Source: an uncultured Mycoplasma sp. (GTDB lineage: Bacteria; Bacillota_I; Bacilli_A; Mycoplasmatales; Mycoplasmoidaceae). Taken from it: a stretch of 64,000 bases of DNA. Below the pieces are notes generated by a model. That model was given only the letters and a program-made list of their open reading frames with translations. It made no database searches and had not been told where the DNA came from. Where the stretch lies: the NCBI GenBank assembly GCA_947648205.1, contig CANSNC010000005.1, positions 1 to 64,000 on the forward strand. Reading direction: 5' to 3'. Below are positions 9,973-20,853 of the stretch, piece after piece (within the stretch, counting starts at the first letter, position 1; every line of letters starts with the position of its first letter). Both the position numbers and the translations under genes were made by a program.

Positions 9973-10830
9973 ATGTCTTATACTCAAATATCTTTAGAAA
10001 AGAAAAAAACAATTACAGGTAGAATAGCATTTATTGCTGCTCAATTTGCAATTATTTTTCTAGGTGTAATGGTTGGATTGTGAGTTGTTACACTGATAAG
10101 AATTAGTGAAGTAGAAACTAATAGTCAAATTGCTTTAGTTAGAATACTTGCTATAGTATTTACAGCATTAACAGCAGTTGCAACCATTCTAACAATTGTT
10201 TCATATTTGTTACATATCAAATATAAAAATTTATTGGATGGATTTGTTGATCAATCATTGAAAAACATTCAAAAAGAAAAAGTTGATGTTAACAAAAAAC
10301 AAAATATTAATATTAAATTAACAGCTCCTGCTGTTCCAACAGCAGCTCCTGTTTCTAACACAACAAAAACAGTACAAAATGGGCCTGTAAAAAAAGTTGT
10401 TACAACTACAACAACTACAACTTCTAAACCAGGAACTGTAGTTAGAACTATTAATGCTATCCCAGCAAAATCAAAAACATCAGGTACAAAGCCAATGTTT
10501 TCAGGTTTAAAATCAATGTTTAAAAAACCAGCTGATGCAAAAGCTTCTCCAGTAGATTCTGCAGCAGCAAAAACAACAGTTAAAACTCCTGCAACAAGAC
10601 CAGTAGTTGGAGGTGTAAAACCCCCAGTTAAAGCTCCTGTAACAAAACCTGTAGTGGGTGCAAAACCTGTTGCAACTCCAAGGGTAGCTCCAGTAAGACC
10701 ATCTGTTACTGCTACTTCTAAACCTAAAGTAGGTGTTTCAAAACCTGCTGTTGGTTCAAGACCTGTAGCTGGTAGTCCTAGACCTGTGATGCCAATAAGA
10801 CCAGGTGTTGCTCCTGCAGCTAGAAGGTAA
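9973..10830 (+). CDS. Membrane protein with Pro/Ala/Val/Lys-rich low-complexity tail
   Basis: Length 285 aa, family not recognised. Two hydrophobic segments (about residues 17-41 and 52-78) are followed by a ~190-residue tail of low complexity, with a poly-Thr run (TTTTTTSKPG) and degenerate repeats around KPVVGAKP, RPVVGGVKP and KPAVGSRP. The tail is strongly basic and probably disordered. By topology both ends are likely on the same side of the membrane. Tails of this kind occur in mycoplasma cytadherence and terminal-organelle proteins, which is only an analogy. The base composition of the tail is visibly more GC-rich than its neighbours. The ribosome binding site is AAGGATG. Confidence 0.7.
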
Positions 10831-10838
10831 AAAAAGTA

Positions 10839-10870
10839 AACTCTAAATATAATTATTTAGAGTTTTTTTA
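10839..10870. terminator. Bidirectional terminator between convergent genes
   Basis: AACTCTAAATA (10839-10849) pairs with TATTTAGAGTT (10854-10864). A T run follows on the plus strand and reaches the stop codon of the convergent 92-aa gene. Confidence 0.8.
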
Positions 10871-11146
10871 ATTTATATCTTCCATAATTTCTTTATATGA
10901 TTTGTGTTCAATTATATCTCCAATGACTATATAGCATCAAATTGTTTTACCAATATTTAATCCATTTGAATTTATTGCTTCTTTTTCCAAATATGTATCT
11001 CACAATTGCTTTTTAACTTCATAATCATATAATTTTTGCTTTTCTTTAAATTTTAATTTCATATGATAGTAACCATAGAATTTACTATCATTACTTATTA
11101 ATATGTATTCAAGTGATGATGATAAAGGGACATCTATTTTTTTCAT
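10868..11146 (-). CDS. Hypothetical protein, 92 aa
   Basis: This small gene is open only when TGA is read as Trp (two codons). It starts MKKIDVPLSSSLEYILISND and ends YKEIMEDIN, with a mixed charged and hydrophobic composition, no signal peptide and no membrane segment. A good AAAGGTG ribosome binding site lies 9-10 nt before the ATG. It sits 35 nt downstream of rnhB on the same strand and probably shares its transcript. Function unknown. Confidence 0.7.
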
Positions 11147-11181
11147 ATATACAACACACCTTTTAATTTTAATTATATGTA

Positions 11182-11805
11182 TTAATAAAGATTATTTAAG
11201 ATTTTTTTGATTGGTTTGTAAGTTAATCTATAAATTTCTTTTTTTACTCCATATACTTTTAATAAAGAAATATGATTTTTAGTTAAATAACCTTGATTGT
11301 TAATGAAATCATATTCTGGATATAAATTGTTCAATTTTATTATTTCTAAATCTCTAATATGCTTTGCAATAATTGATGCACAAGCCACTGAAAAACATTT
11401 GTTATCACCTTGTTTTAAATTTATTTGATTAATATCTAAATCAATATTTTCATAATCTGTAATTGCAATATCAAAATAGCCATTAAGATTTATAGCTATT
11501 TCTTTCATACCTGACTTTGAACATTGTTTTGGATTAATTAAATCAACTTCTTTACTATTAAATATTACATATTTATATTTAATACAATTTTTAATAATTA
11601 GATTTGCAAGTTCTTTTCTTTTTTCTAATGTTTTTATTTTCTTTGAATCTTGTATTCTTGAATCATAAAAATCTTTTTTTAAAATAACACCAGCAACAAC
11701 AAGAGGGCCTGCAACACACCCCCTGCCTACTTCATCTATTCCTAATATATTTTTATAAGAATTTCTTATTTTGTTATCATATTCAAATAGTTTATTTTTT
11801 ATCAT
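11182..11805 (-). CDS. rnhB: Ribonuclease HII
   Basis: Length 207 aa, typical. It removes ribonucleotides and RNA from RNA/DNA hybrids. The catalytic site is visible: GIDEVGRGCVAGPL (Asp-Glu), DYENIDLD (Asp) and the C-terminal block CFSVACASIIAKHIRDLE, then YPEYDFINNQGYLTKNH. The usual C-terminal His-Arg is Tyr-Arg here. No strong Shine-Dalgarno is visible upstream of the ATG. The gene is divergent from the hydrolase across a 65-nt AT-rich gap that must hold both promoters. Confidence 0.93.
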   Translation of the reverse strand: MIKNKLFEYDNKIRNSYKNILGIDEVGRGCVAGPLVVAGVILKKDFYDSRIQDSKKIKTLEKRKELANLIIKNCIKYKYVIFNSKEVDLINPKQCSKSGMKEIAINLNGYFDIAITDYENIDLDINQINLKQGDNKCFSVACASIIAKHIRDLEIIKLNNLYPEYDFINNQGYLTKNHISLLKVYGVKKEIYRLTYKPIKKILNNLY

Positions 11806-11870
11806 AATATTAATTATATTAATATTTTATTCTATATAATAAAACATATTATCTATTTAGGTATTTATGT

Positions 11871-12668
11871 ATGAACGTTAATTGAAATGATATAGAAACT
11901 TATATAAGTGAAATTGATAACCCTAAAGGGAATATTTTATTTTTACATGGTTTTACTGGTAATTTTAATAATAAAATTAGTTTTAGATATTTTTTTAATG
12001 AGTATAATTTCTATGGTATAAATATGCCAGGACATGGCAATAGTAAATTTTTAAGTTTAAATGAACTAAATCAAAATTATTATGTTGATTTAGTTGTTGA
12101 ATTTATTAAAAAAAATAATCTTAATAACTTAATTATTTTAGGTCACTCTATGGGTGGCGGAATTGCTTTATTGGTTTATAAAAAAATTAAAGAAAGAATT
12201 ACTAAATTAATTCTTGAAGGGCCAGCAAATAAAGCAGTTTTTGAAAATTATGAAATGTCAAAAAAATTAATGCCTGAAACTTATGAAGATACAAAATTTA
12301 TTATGTCAAAACTTTTTTATGATCCTATAAAGTTTTTTGGGACAAAAGAAAAATTTGAACTATATTGTTTAAATGAATTTAACTCTTTAAACACTAAATA
12401 CAAAGATTTAAAAACATTGCTTAATAAAGAGTTAATGCAACAATTTTTTGATAATATACAAGAGGCTATGAAAGAAATAAAAATACCTACACTTTTAGTT
12501 ATTGGAAAGCATGATGAAATAGTACCTTATAAAGCAACAGTGAATAATTTTGTTGAAAATGTAAGTGGGAATTATTTATCTTTGGTTGAATGTGATAATT
12601 GCAGTCATTTACCTTTAACTGAAAATAGAGAAATTTTACCTTTAATAAAGCAGTTTATTGAAAAATAA
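11871..12668 (+). CDS. Alpha/beta hydrolase
   Basis: Length 265 aa. The fold is shown by the oxyanion strand FLHGFTGN, the nucleophile elbow GHSMGG (Ser), the Asp in IGKHDEIVP and the His in CSHLPL, giving a complete Ser-Asp-His triad. It is probably a cytosolic esterase or lipase-like enzyme, since there is no signal peptide. Substrate unknown. The start at ATG 11871 is in frame; another ATG 4 nt upstream is not. It uses TGA for Trp at residue 5. A second, unrelated-length hydrolase lies at 47623-48474. Confidence 0.82.
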
Positions 12669-12669
12669 A

Positions 12670-12705
12670 AACTTACAAACAAAGTTTTGCTTGTAAGTTA
12701 TTTTA
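12670..12705. terminator. Bidirectional terminator (hydrolase / tRNA-Gly)
   Basis: AACTTACAA (12670-12678) pairs with TTGTAAGTT (12691-12699). T-rich runs follow on both strands, so it can serve the hydrolase gene and the convergent tRNA-Gly. Confidence 0.75.
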
Positions 12706-12710
12706 TTAAA

Positions 12711-12784
12711 TGGAGCAGATGACGGGAATCGAACCCGCGTCTCGACCTTGGCAAGGTTGTATTCTACCATTGAACTACATCTGC
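12711..12784 (-). tRNA. tRNA-Gly (GCC)
   Basis: A 74-nt cloverleaf on the minus strand. The acceptor GCAGATG pairs with CATCTGC, then T and an encoded CCA. The anticodon loop TTGCCAA gives anticodon GCC. The T arm is GCGGG-TTCGATT-CCCGT. The anticodon stem has one A-C mismatch. On the minus strand a TATAAT box lies about 20 nt upstream (plus 12804-12809). Confidence 0.93.
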
Positions 12785-12879
12785 AACAGAAATATACCTT
12801 ATAATTATAATATATTTTCTAAATTTATATATAGTTTTATAATATTAAATAATAGTATTAACTTTTTAAGGAGTTTACA

Positions 12880-13947
12880 GTGGAAAATAATAAAGTGATT
12901 AACCAGAAAGATACTAGTAATACCAATCATTTAATTAAAAAAAATAATGTTGATAATGATAAAACTAAAAAGAATATTCCTGAAAATAAAAATACTAAAT
13001 TGTCTCAATTAATCAACCAAATGGAATGGTTATATAAGCAAATACAAGACATTAATACTCAAATTGATATTAACAAAGAAAATACAACTAATAAAGTACT
13101 TATTAATAAGCAAAATAAATTGTATAGGTCACTTAATTCAAAAATTTCTAAAGCAGAAAAATTAGTAAGTAGTGATAAATATTCATCTTTGCCACCAGAT
13201 ATAGCAATATCTTTAACAAATGTTACAAAATATTATAGTTCTAAGACATTTGCATTAAAGGTATTAGACAACATTAATTTAAATATTTATAAAGGTGATT
13301 TTGTTGTTATTTTAGGACCTAGTGGATCAGGAAAAACAAGTTTAATGAACTTGCTGTCTGGTATTGATGTTCCTACATATGGGGATGTTAATGTTGAAGG
13401 ATTTAAATTACAAAATTTAACTAGTAGACAATTAACAAGTTTTAGAAAAGATGTAATAAGTTATGTTTTTCAAAGATATGGTTTACTACCAAATTTAACT
13501 GTTTATGAAAATGTTTTAATGGGCAGTTTTCTTGGTAAAAATACTTATAGTGAAAAAGTATTTCAACAAGAGAAAAACTTTAATGCTTTAACTGAGTTAA
13601 AAGAAAAAGAACGTTGTTTGAAAATTTTAGAAATTATGGGTTTATTATCTCAAAAAGAAAAATATCCTTATGAAATGTCAGGTGGACAAAAACAAAGAAC
13701 TTCTATTGCAAGAACTATGGCTAAAAATCCTTTAATTATATTTGGAGATGAACCAACAGGTGCTGTTGATGAAGAAATGTCTCAAAATATAATTGATGCA
13801 TTTGTAAAAATTAATCAAGAATTGAAAACTACAATAATAATAATTACTCATGATGAAAAAATATCTACATTTGCAAATAGAGTAATTTTTGTGTTAGATG
13901 GTAAAATTAATAATGTAGTGTGCAAACAGAAAGGTGTTAAGCTATAA
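12880..13947 (+). CDS. ABC transporter ATP-binding protein (LolD/MacB type) with N-terminal extension
   Basis: Length 355 aa. The first ~100 residues are a polar, Lys/Asn-rich, probably coiled-coil extension. The ATPase domain follows: Walker A GPSGSGKTS, Q-loop VFQRYGLLP, signature MSGGQKQR, Walker B LIIFGDEPTGAVD and H-loop IITHDE. The sequence resembles LolD/MacB/FtsE-type ATPases that pair with FtsX-like permeases. No permease is adjacent, so the partner must be elsewhere. The start is GTG, fixed by AAGGAG 6 nt upstream. The stop overlaps the secA start (TAATG), so the two genes are translationally coupled. Confidence 0.88.
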   Translation: MENNKVINQKDTSNTNHLIKKNNVDNDKTKKNIPENKNTKLSQLINQMEWLYKQIQDINTQIDINKENTTNKVLINKQNKLYRSLNSKISKAEKLVSSDKYSSLPPDIAISLTNVTKYYSSKTFALKVLDNINLNIYKGDFVVILGPSGSGKTSLMNLLSGIDVPTYGDVNVEGFKLQNLTSRQLTSFRKDVISYVFQRYGLLPNLTVYENVLMGSFLGKNTYSEKVFQQEKNFNALTELKEKERCLKILEIMGLLSQKEKYPYEMSGGQKQRTSIARTMAKNPLIIFGDEPTGAVDEEMSQNIIDAFVKINQELKTTIIIITHDEKISTFANRVIFVLDGKINNVVCKQKGVKL

Positions 13948-16900
13948 TGAAAATGAAAATCAAAAAAATTAAAAAAAGATCAAAAATTTTAGTTAGAGCA
14001 AGATTAATTGCTGAAGAAGTTGAATTAAATAGAAAAGAATATGAAAGTCTAACTATTGAAGATTTAAAAATTAGAACAGATTATTTAATAGATGGATTGG
14101 CTAATAATAAATTCACACTAGATGACATCATCGTTGATGCTTTTTCTATTGCTAGAGAAATAATTTATAGAGAACACAAATTGCTTGCATATACTGTACA
14201 AATGATGGGGGCATATGTTGTTCACTGTGGTGATTTTGCTGAAATGTATACTGGAGAAGGTAAAACATTAACAATTCTACTTGTTGCTTTTTTAAATGCA
14301 TTGATGAAAAAAGGTGTTCATATTGTTACTGTTAATGAATATCTTGTTCAACGTGATGCTGAGTTTGCTCAAAAAGCATTTGAAAAATTAGGAATAACTG
14401 TAGGTTATAATACATCTCAACTTAATAAACAAACAAAAAAAGAAATGTTTGCAAGAGATATTACTTATACAACAAATTCAGAACTTGGTTTTGATTATTT
14501 AAGAGATAACATGGTAAGAAGTATGGATGAAAAAGTCATCCGTGAACTTTTTTTTGTAATTATTGATGAAGGTGACTCTGTTTTAATTGATGAAGCAAGA
14601 ACGCCACTAATTATTTCTGGTAACCCAAAAGAAGATTACTCTTTATACCTTGATGTTGATAATATTGTATCTAGTTTGCAAGAAGAAGATTATTTTATTG
14701 ATGTTGAATCAAATACAATTTCATTGACAGATTCAGGTGCTAAAAAAGTAGAAAATTATTTTGGTTTAAAAAACTTATATTCAGTTGAATCATCTGAAAT
14801 TGTTCATAAAGTAACAAATGCTTTAATGGCTCATTATGTATTTGCAAATGGTAGAGAGTATTTAGTAAAAGATGACAAAATTTATTTAGTTGATCAATTT
14901 ACTGGTCGTATTCTTGAAGGAAGAAGCTATAATGCTGGTTTACAACAAGCTATTCAAGCTAAAGAAAGGGTGAAAATTGAACCTGAAAATGTTGTCATGG
15001 CAACTATTACATATCAATCATTTTTTAGACTTTATCAAAGATTAAGTGCAGTTAGTGGTACTGCAATGACAGAAGCTGAAGAGTTTTTAAAAATTTACAA
15101 TATGGTTGTTGTTAAAATACCAACTAATCGTCCTATTATTAGAATTGATAAAGCTGACTACTTTTTTGGTACTAAAAAAGTTAAATGAAATCATGTTATT
15201 GAAGAAATTGTTAATAGACACAAAAAAGGTCAACCAATACTTGTGGGTACAAGTTCAGTTACAGACTCTGAAATTATTCATGATAGATTGCAACAATTAG
15301 GAATTCCTCATCAAGTATTAAATGCTAGAGACAATTCTAAAGAAGCAGAAATTGTTAAAATTGCAGGTCAAAAAGGTGCTATTACAATTTCTACAAATAT
15401 GGCAGGTCGTGGTACTGATATAAAAGTTTCTGATGAAGTTAAATCATTAGGTGGATTATATGTGATTGGTACAGAACGTCATGAATCTCGTCGTGTAGAT
15501 AATCAATTACGTGGTAGAACAGGTCGTCAGGGTGATCCTGGTGAATCAAGATTCTTTACATCTCTTGAAGATTCACTGTTTAAAAGATTTGCCACTGATA
15601 GATTTGCAAAGGCATCTCAAAAACTTGAAGAAGATTTCTTTGATTCAAATTTCTTTTCTAGAATGCTTGATAGAACTCAAAAAAAAGTTGAAGGTTTAAA
15701 CTTTGATATTAGAAAAAATTTAATGGATTATGACCATGTTTTATCTTTGCAAAGAGAACTTGTTTATAAACAACGTGATCAAATATTGTTACAAGAAAAT
15801 AATTACAAAATAATTCAAAATATGGCAAAAGAATATGCATCAAATCTTGTATATTCTTTAAAGGATAAAGATAATTCTGCAATTATTGATTCAAAAGCAT
15901 TTGTAAAAGTTGTTAATGAAGAATTTTTGAAATTTAATTATTTTGGTGAGAATGATTTTGATAATATCATTTTAGATTCTGCAAGAGATTTTTTACTTGA
16001 ACTGTTTGACATAATTATTAACAAAAAAATAGAAATATTAACTAACATAAATGCAAGCAATGTAATTGGTGAAATTTTATTAGTTAATTTAGATCAAAAA
16101 TGAACAAATCATATTGATAAAATGACTAAATTAAGAGAAGGTGTTAATTTAAGATCTCTTGAACAAAGAAGTCCATTAAATATTTATATAGAAGATGGTA
16201 ATAATTTATTTGAAAAAATGAAGAGTGATATTGTTAGAGATGTTATTAATGGAATTTGTAAATTAAGTTTACCAAATGAAACTGCAGAAATTACTGATGC
16301 ACTTGACATGGCTAAGATTAAGCAATTTGATAAAAAAAAAGTGCAAAACTTTTTCAGACAAACAGACAAATCAAACAATCTGATAAGCCAACCGATAGAT
16401 TATTCTGATAATAAAACTATCCCTACTATAAATGAATCTAATGATAATTTAGAAGATATTGATAATTTTGAAATGTCTAACAATTCAGAAACTATTGATA
16501 ATGTTGCAAGTCAATTAGAAGATTATGAAAATGAAACTAATGATTTTGAAAATATTGAAAATGAAAAAGATAAACTTGATTTAGATTATATTCAAAACAA
16601 TCCTCAAGAAATTGTTTCAGAATTACAAGATGAACCAATTGAAGAAGAAAAAGATGTTTTTTTTGATGAATATCCAAATGAAAATGTTTCTTTAAATGAA
16701 ATTGAAAATAATTTTGCTTCTTCTGATGTTCCAATTAAATTAATTCCTACAATTGATAATCAAATTGAAAATATTAATTCTATTGATGAAGATAATTCTG
16801 AAATAATAGATGGTCAAGAAAATGATGAACAAATAGTTAATAAAGATGATTTTATAATTGATGACAATAATAGTTTAGAAGAAATTTCTAATAATTCTAG

Positions 16901-17804
16901 TGAAGAAGATGAAAATGATAATCTTGGTAAAGAGTTAGAAGAAACAATTCAAGCAAATGATGTTAATGAATTTGAAGATATTCAACCTGAATTTACTCCA
17001 GATGTATCTATTGATGAATATGCTAATAATTTACGTGGAGAAGTTCCTGTAAATCAAGAAGTTATAGAAAATGATAAACCTATTAATCCTGAAATTATAT
17101 CAGATCAAAATTTAGTTAAACCTAGTGGTAAAAAACTAAGTGAATTAAAACCTAAAATGAAAAGATATAATCCAAATGAAGACATTCAACAAAATCCTCA
17201 TAATCCAAAATATCTTTTCAATCCATATTATAAAGAAACAGATGTAGATAATATTTTAAGTCGTGATTTTGATGAAGCTTTTGTTGAAAATGAACCTTTA
17301 TTTGATTTTGATATGTGGGATGATGATGACAAAAGAACACAAAAAATTCATGATGATAATTTTAAACCTGTTTTAATTAAAAAAAATGAAATAGAAATAG
17401 AAGATATCAAAATTGAATATGACAAACCAGAAAACAATGTTCATACAGTTTTTGATAAAGATATTGAACCAATAGATTCAAAGCCTAAGGTTACTATTGA
17501 TTCAGAACCTGTTGTATATGCAAAAAATGTAGTTAATTCAAATAACTATCCTGATGATTTTGTAATAACTCCTCATGTTACAACTTATAACAAAAATGCT
17601 GATAAATTAAGTGAAGATACTTTTGAGAGTTTGAAAAAAGAATTTAAATTTAATCAAAAAGATTATAAAGATGCAATTGAAACAGAAATAATAAAAGAAA
17701 CAGCTAAAAATTATTATGATAAAAAATATCTTGAAAAAAAGAATAGAAAAACTTTTGACCAACAATTAATGGATTTAATTGTTGAAAAGTCTAAAAGTAA
17801 TTAA
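13947..17804 (+). CDS. secA: Preprotein translocase ATPase SecA with long acidic C-terminal extension
   Basis: 1285 aa, against 800-900 for most SecA. The motor core covers about residues 1-790: MYTGEGKT (Walker A, ~100), IIDEGDSVLIDEARTPLI, GTAMTEAEEF, TNMAGRGTDI and LRGRTGRQGDPGESRF, ending with the scaffold helix WTNHIDKMTKLREGVNLRS. No zinc-binding SEC-C tail is present. Instead ~475 residues (about 810-1285) of Asp/Glu/Asn-rich, probably disordered sequence follow without a stop or frameshift, ending in a basic, helical stretch (KKYLEKKNRKTFDQQLMDL). In-frame TGA codons are at 15186 and 16101. It is coupled to the upstream ABC ATPase. SecA drives export through SecYEG at the membrane. 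Confidence 0.95.
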
Positions 17805-17847
17805 TGTATAATTAATTTTAGTATTTAGCAAAAAGGACAAGCTTACT

Positions 17848-18633
17848 ATGGAACAAAATTTTATTAAACCAAAATTTTTGGTTTTTCCAACTAAAGATAA
17901 TGCTAACAAGTATGTTAGTGATTTAATTGTGAAAGCTGTAGCAAATAATCCAAATTTAATTTTGGGGTTACCAACAGGTGTTACACCATTAATTATTTAT
18001 AAAAATTTAATTGATGCTAATAAAGCAAATGTTATAAGTTTTGCAAATGTTAGTACATTTAATATGGATGAATTTATTGGTATAGAAGATAAGAATTATG
18101 AGTTTTCTCGTCATAATTATATGGATCAAAATTTATTTGACCACATTGATATAAATAAAGACAATACTTTTTTCCCTATTCCTTTTGGATTTGATTTTAA
18201 TGCAGATCCAAATTATGATTATGTTGATTATGATAGATTTATTGAATCAAAAGGTTATATAGATTTATTATTAATGGGTGTAGGTAATAATGGTGAACTT
18301 GCCTTTAATCAACCAAATGTTTCTTCTTTTGAAGATTTTACAAGTGTTGTTCAGTTAAGTGAACCTACAATGAATAGTTTATCAAAAACATTTGGTCATA
18401 GAAGTTTGGTACCAAATTATGCTGTAACAATGGGAATACAATCAATTTTATATTCTAAAAAAATTGTTTTAGTTGCTTATGGTGTTGAAAAAGCTGAAGC
18501 TTTATATAATTTATTTTTCAATAATGAATTTGATGAAAATTGACCTATCACTTCTTTAAATTATCATACTGATGTAGTTGTTGTTTGTGATAAAGAAGCT
18601 GCAACATACATTATGGAAAGAAAAATACAATAA
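17848..18633 (+). CDS. Glucosamine-6-phosphate deaminase-like protein with altered active site
   Basis: Length 261 aa, full length for NagB. Family blocks: LGLPTGVTPL, STFNMDEFIGI (with the enolising Asp as D74), RHNYMDQNLFDHI and VAYGVEKAEAL (Lys). The catalytic segment reads GVGNNGELAFNQP. At the E. coli His143 position there is Glu150, and at the Glu148 position there is Gln155; Asp141 is Asn, as in many Gram-positive homologues. Normal NagB converts GlcN-6-P to Fru-6-P and ammonia. This protein may have altered or lost activity or act as a sugar-phosphate sensor. It is monocistronic, between secA and uvrB. Confidence 0.85.
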
Positions 18634-18649
18634 CTATTTTTATATTTAA

Positions 18650-18679
18650 AATATTGACTATTAAAGTCAATATTTTTTA
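18650..18679 (+). terminator. Terminator after the nagB-like gene
   Basis: AATATTGACT (18650-18659) pairs with AGTCAATATT (18665-18674), followed by a T run. Confidence 0.85.
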
Positions 18680-18758
18680 TTTATTTTAATTAGTAAATAG
18701 ATAATGAAAATTTTGTTTTGTAAATTAAAATTTATATACATTTAATTAAGGCATATTT

Positions 18759-20729
18759 ATGAAATTTGAATTACAAAGTAAATATAAACCAAGTGGTGAT
18801 CAACCTGAAGCAATTGCAAAAATAACTGAAGGATTTAAAAAAGAAAAATTAAAATCACAAGTTCTAGTTGGAGCAACTGGTACAGGTAAAACTTTTACAA
18901 TGGCAAATATTATACAAAATTTAAATTGTAAAACTCTTGTAATGGCTCATAACAAAACACTTGCAGCTCAATTATATAGTGAGTTCAAAGAAATGTTTCC
19001 TAATAATAGAGTTGAATATTTTGTATCTGCTTTTGACTTTTATCAGCCAGAGGCTTTTTTGCCAAAAACAAATACTTATATAGAAAAAAATTCACAAACA
19101 AATAATGATATTGAAATGTTGAATTTGTCAGCTTTAACATCATTAACTGAAAGAGATGATGTAATTGTTGTAGCAAGCGTTGCAAGTATTTATGCTTCAA
19201 CTCCACCTGTTGAATTTATGAACAATAAAATTATTTTACATACAGGTGATGTTATTAAAATTAAAAATTTACAATATCAATTAGTAAACTTAAATTACCA
19301 AAGAAATGATATAGATACAACAACTGGTAAATTTAGTGTTAAAGGAGATCTTGTTGAAATAGCTCCAGGATATACAGATGAATTCAATATTAGAATTTCT
19401 TTTTTTGGTGATGACATTGAAGATATTAGTATTATTGACCCTTTAACTAAAAAAGTGATTAGAAAAGAAAATAGAATTACTATTAGTGCAGCTGATTTGT
19501 ATTTAGCAAATAAAGCCACTCTAGAAGAATCTTTAAAAAGAATTAAAGAAGAACTTGATGAAAGACATAAATATTTTATTAAAAATAATAAATTAATTGA
19601 AGCCCAAAGAATTTGAGAAAGAACTACACATGATATTGATTCTTTTAAAGAATTTGGATATTGTTCTGGAATTGAAAATTATGCAAGGCACTTAGAACTT
19701 AGAGAAGAAGGAAGTACTCCATATACAATTTTTGATTTTTTTAAAGGTAGTGATTGATTATTAATTGTAGATGAGTCACATATGATGGTTCCACAAATTA
19801 GAGGTATGTATAACACTGATAGAAATAGAAAACAAACACTTGTTGATTATGGTTTTAGACTTCCTAGTGCTCTTGATAATAGACCATTAAATTTTGACGA
19901 ATTTCAAAATAAAATTAATAAAGTTTTATATGTTTCTGCTACACCTAATGAATGAGAAATCAATCAATCTAAAAAAATTGTCGAACAAATTATTAGACCA
20001 ACAGGTCTTGTTGATCCAATTGTAGAGATTAGAAAAACAGAAAATCAAATAATAGATATTGAAAATTTAATTAGGGATCAAATTAAAAAGAAAGAAAGAA
20101 CATTTGTTACTGTTATGACAATTAGAATGGCTGAAGAATTAACTCAATATTTAAAAACTAAAAATATTAAAGTTGCATACTTACATAATGAGTTAAAGAC
20201 ATTAGAACGGTTTAAAATTTTAAACAACTTAAGAAAAGGTATATATGATGTTGTTGTTGGTATTAATTTGCTTAGAGAAGGACTTGATGTTCCAGAAGTT
20301 TCTTTAGTAATTATTTTAGATGCAGATAAACCAGGATTTTTTAGAAGTGATAAATCTTTAATCCAAATTATAGGAAGAGCTGCTCGTAACGCAAATGGTA
20401 AAGTTATTATGTATGCTGATAATATGACTGAAGCAATGGAAACTGCAATCAAAGAAACAACTAGAAGAAGAAATTTGCAAATAGAATTTAATAAAAAACA
20501 TAATATTATTCCAAAAACAATTATTAAACCAATAGCATTAGATCTTAATAGAAGTGATGTTAATCTTGATTTTAAATCTTTAATGGATAAATCTAAAAAA
20601 GCAAAACAAATGAGAGGACAAACAATTGCTAAATTAAGAGAAGAAATGTTAACTGCAGCTAAAAATCAAGAATATGAAAGAGCTGCATATTTAAGAGACA
20701 TAATAATTGAGTTAGAACAGGGAAATTAG
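18759..20729 (+). CDS. uvrB: Excinuclease ABC subunit B (UvrB)
   Basis: Length 656 aa, typical. UvrB loads at DNA lesions and couples UvrA recognition to UvrC incision. Visible parts: [10 protein letters not shown], Walker [10 protein letters not shown], the beta-hairpin region [22 protein letters not shown] box ([15 protein letters not shown]), motif [20 protein letters not shown] and QIIGRAARN, and a C-terminal UVR coiled coil ([20 protein letters not shown]) that binds UvrC. In-frame TGA at 19614-19616 and others. It stands alone here; uvrA and uvrC are not in the window. Confidence 0.96.
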
Positions 20730-20802
20730 TTTAATGTAAAATCTTAGATTTTGATAGTAATCACAAATGTTATTATACTGCTTTACAACTTGTAAGATTG
20801 TA

Positions 20803-20829
20803 TTGATTTGAAAAAAAAAAAAGTATAAT
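20803..20829 (+). promoter_or_regulatory. Promoter with 12-A tract in the spacer (surface protease gene)
   Basis: TTGATT (20803-20808) and TATAAT (20824-20829) are separated by a 15-nt spacer made of T, G, twelve A and G. A homopolymer between the -35 and -10 boxes can vary by slippage and alter promoter strength, as known for Vlp lipoprotein genes of Mycoplasma hyorhinis. The promoter lies 24 nt upstream of the protease start codon. Confidence 0.55.
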
Positions 20830-20853
20830 CAACATAATTGATAGAGGAATGTT

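Noticed and set aside
12710-12898. 62-aa plus-strand frame over tRNA-Gly
   Set aside because: It is the complement of the tRNA gene plus intergenic sequence, a well-known false protein.
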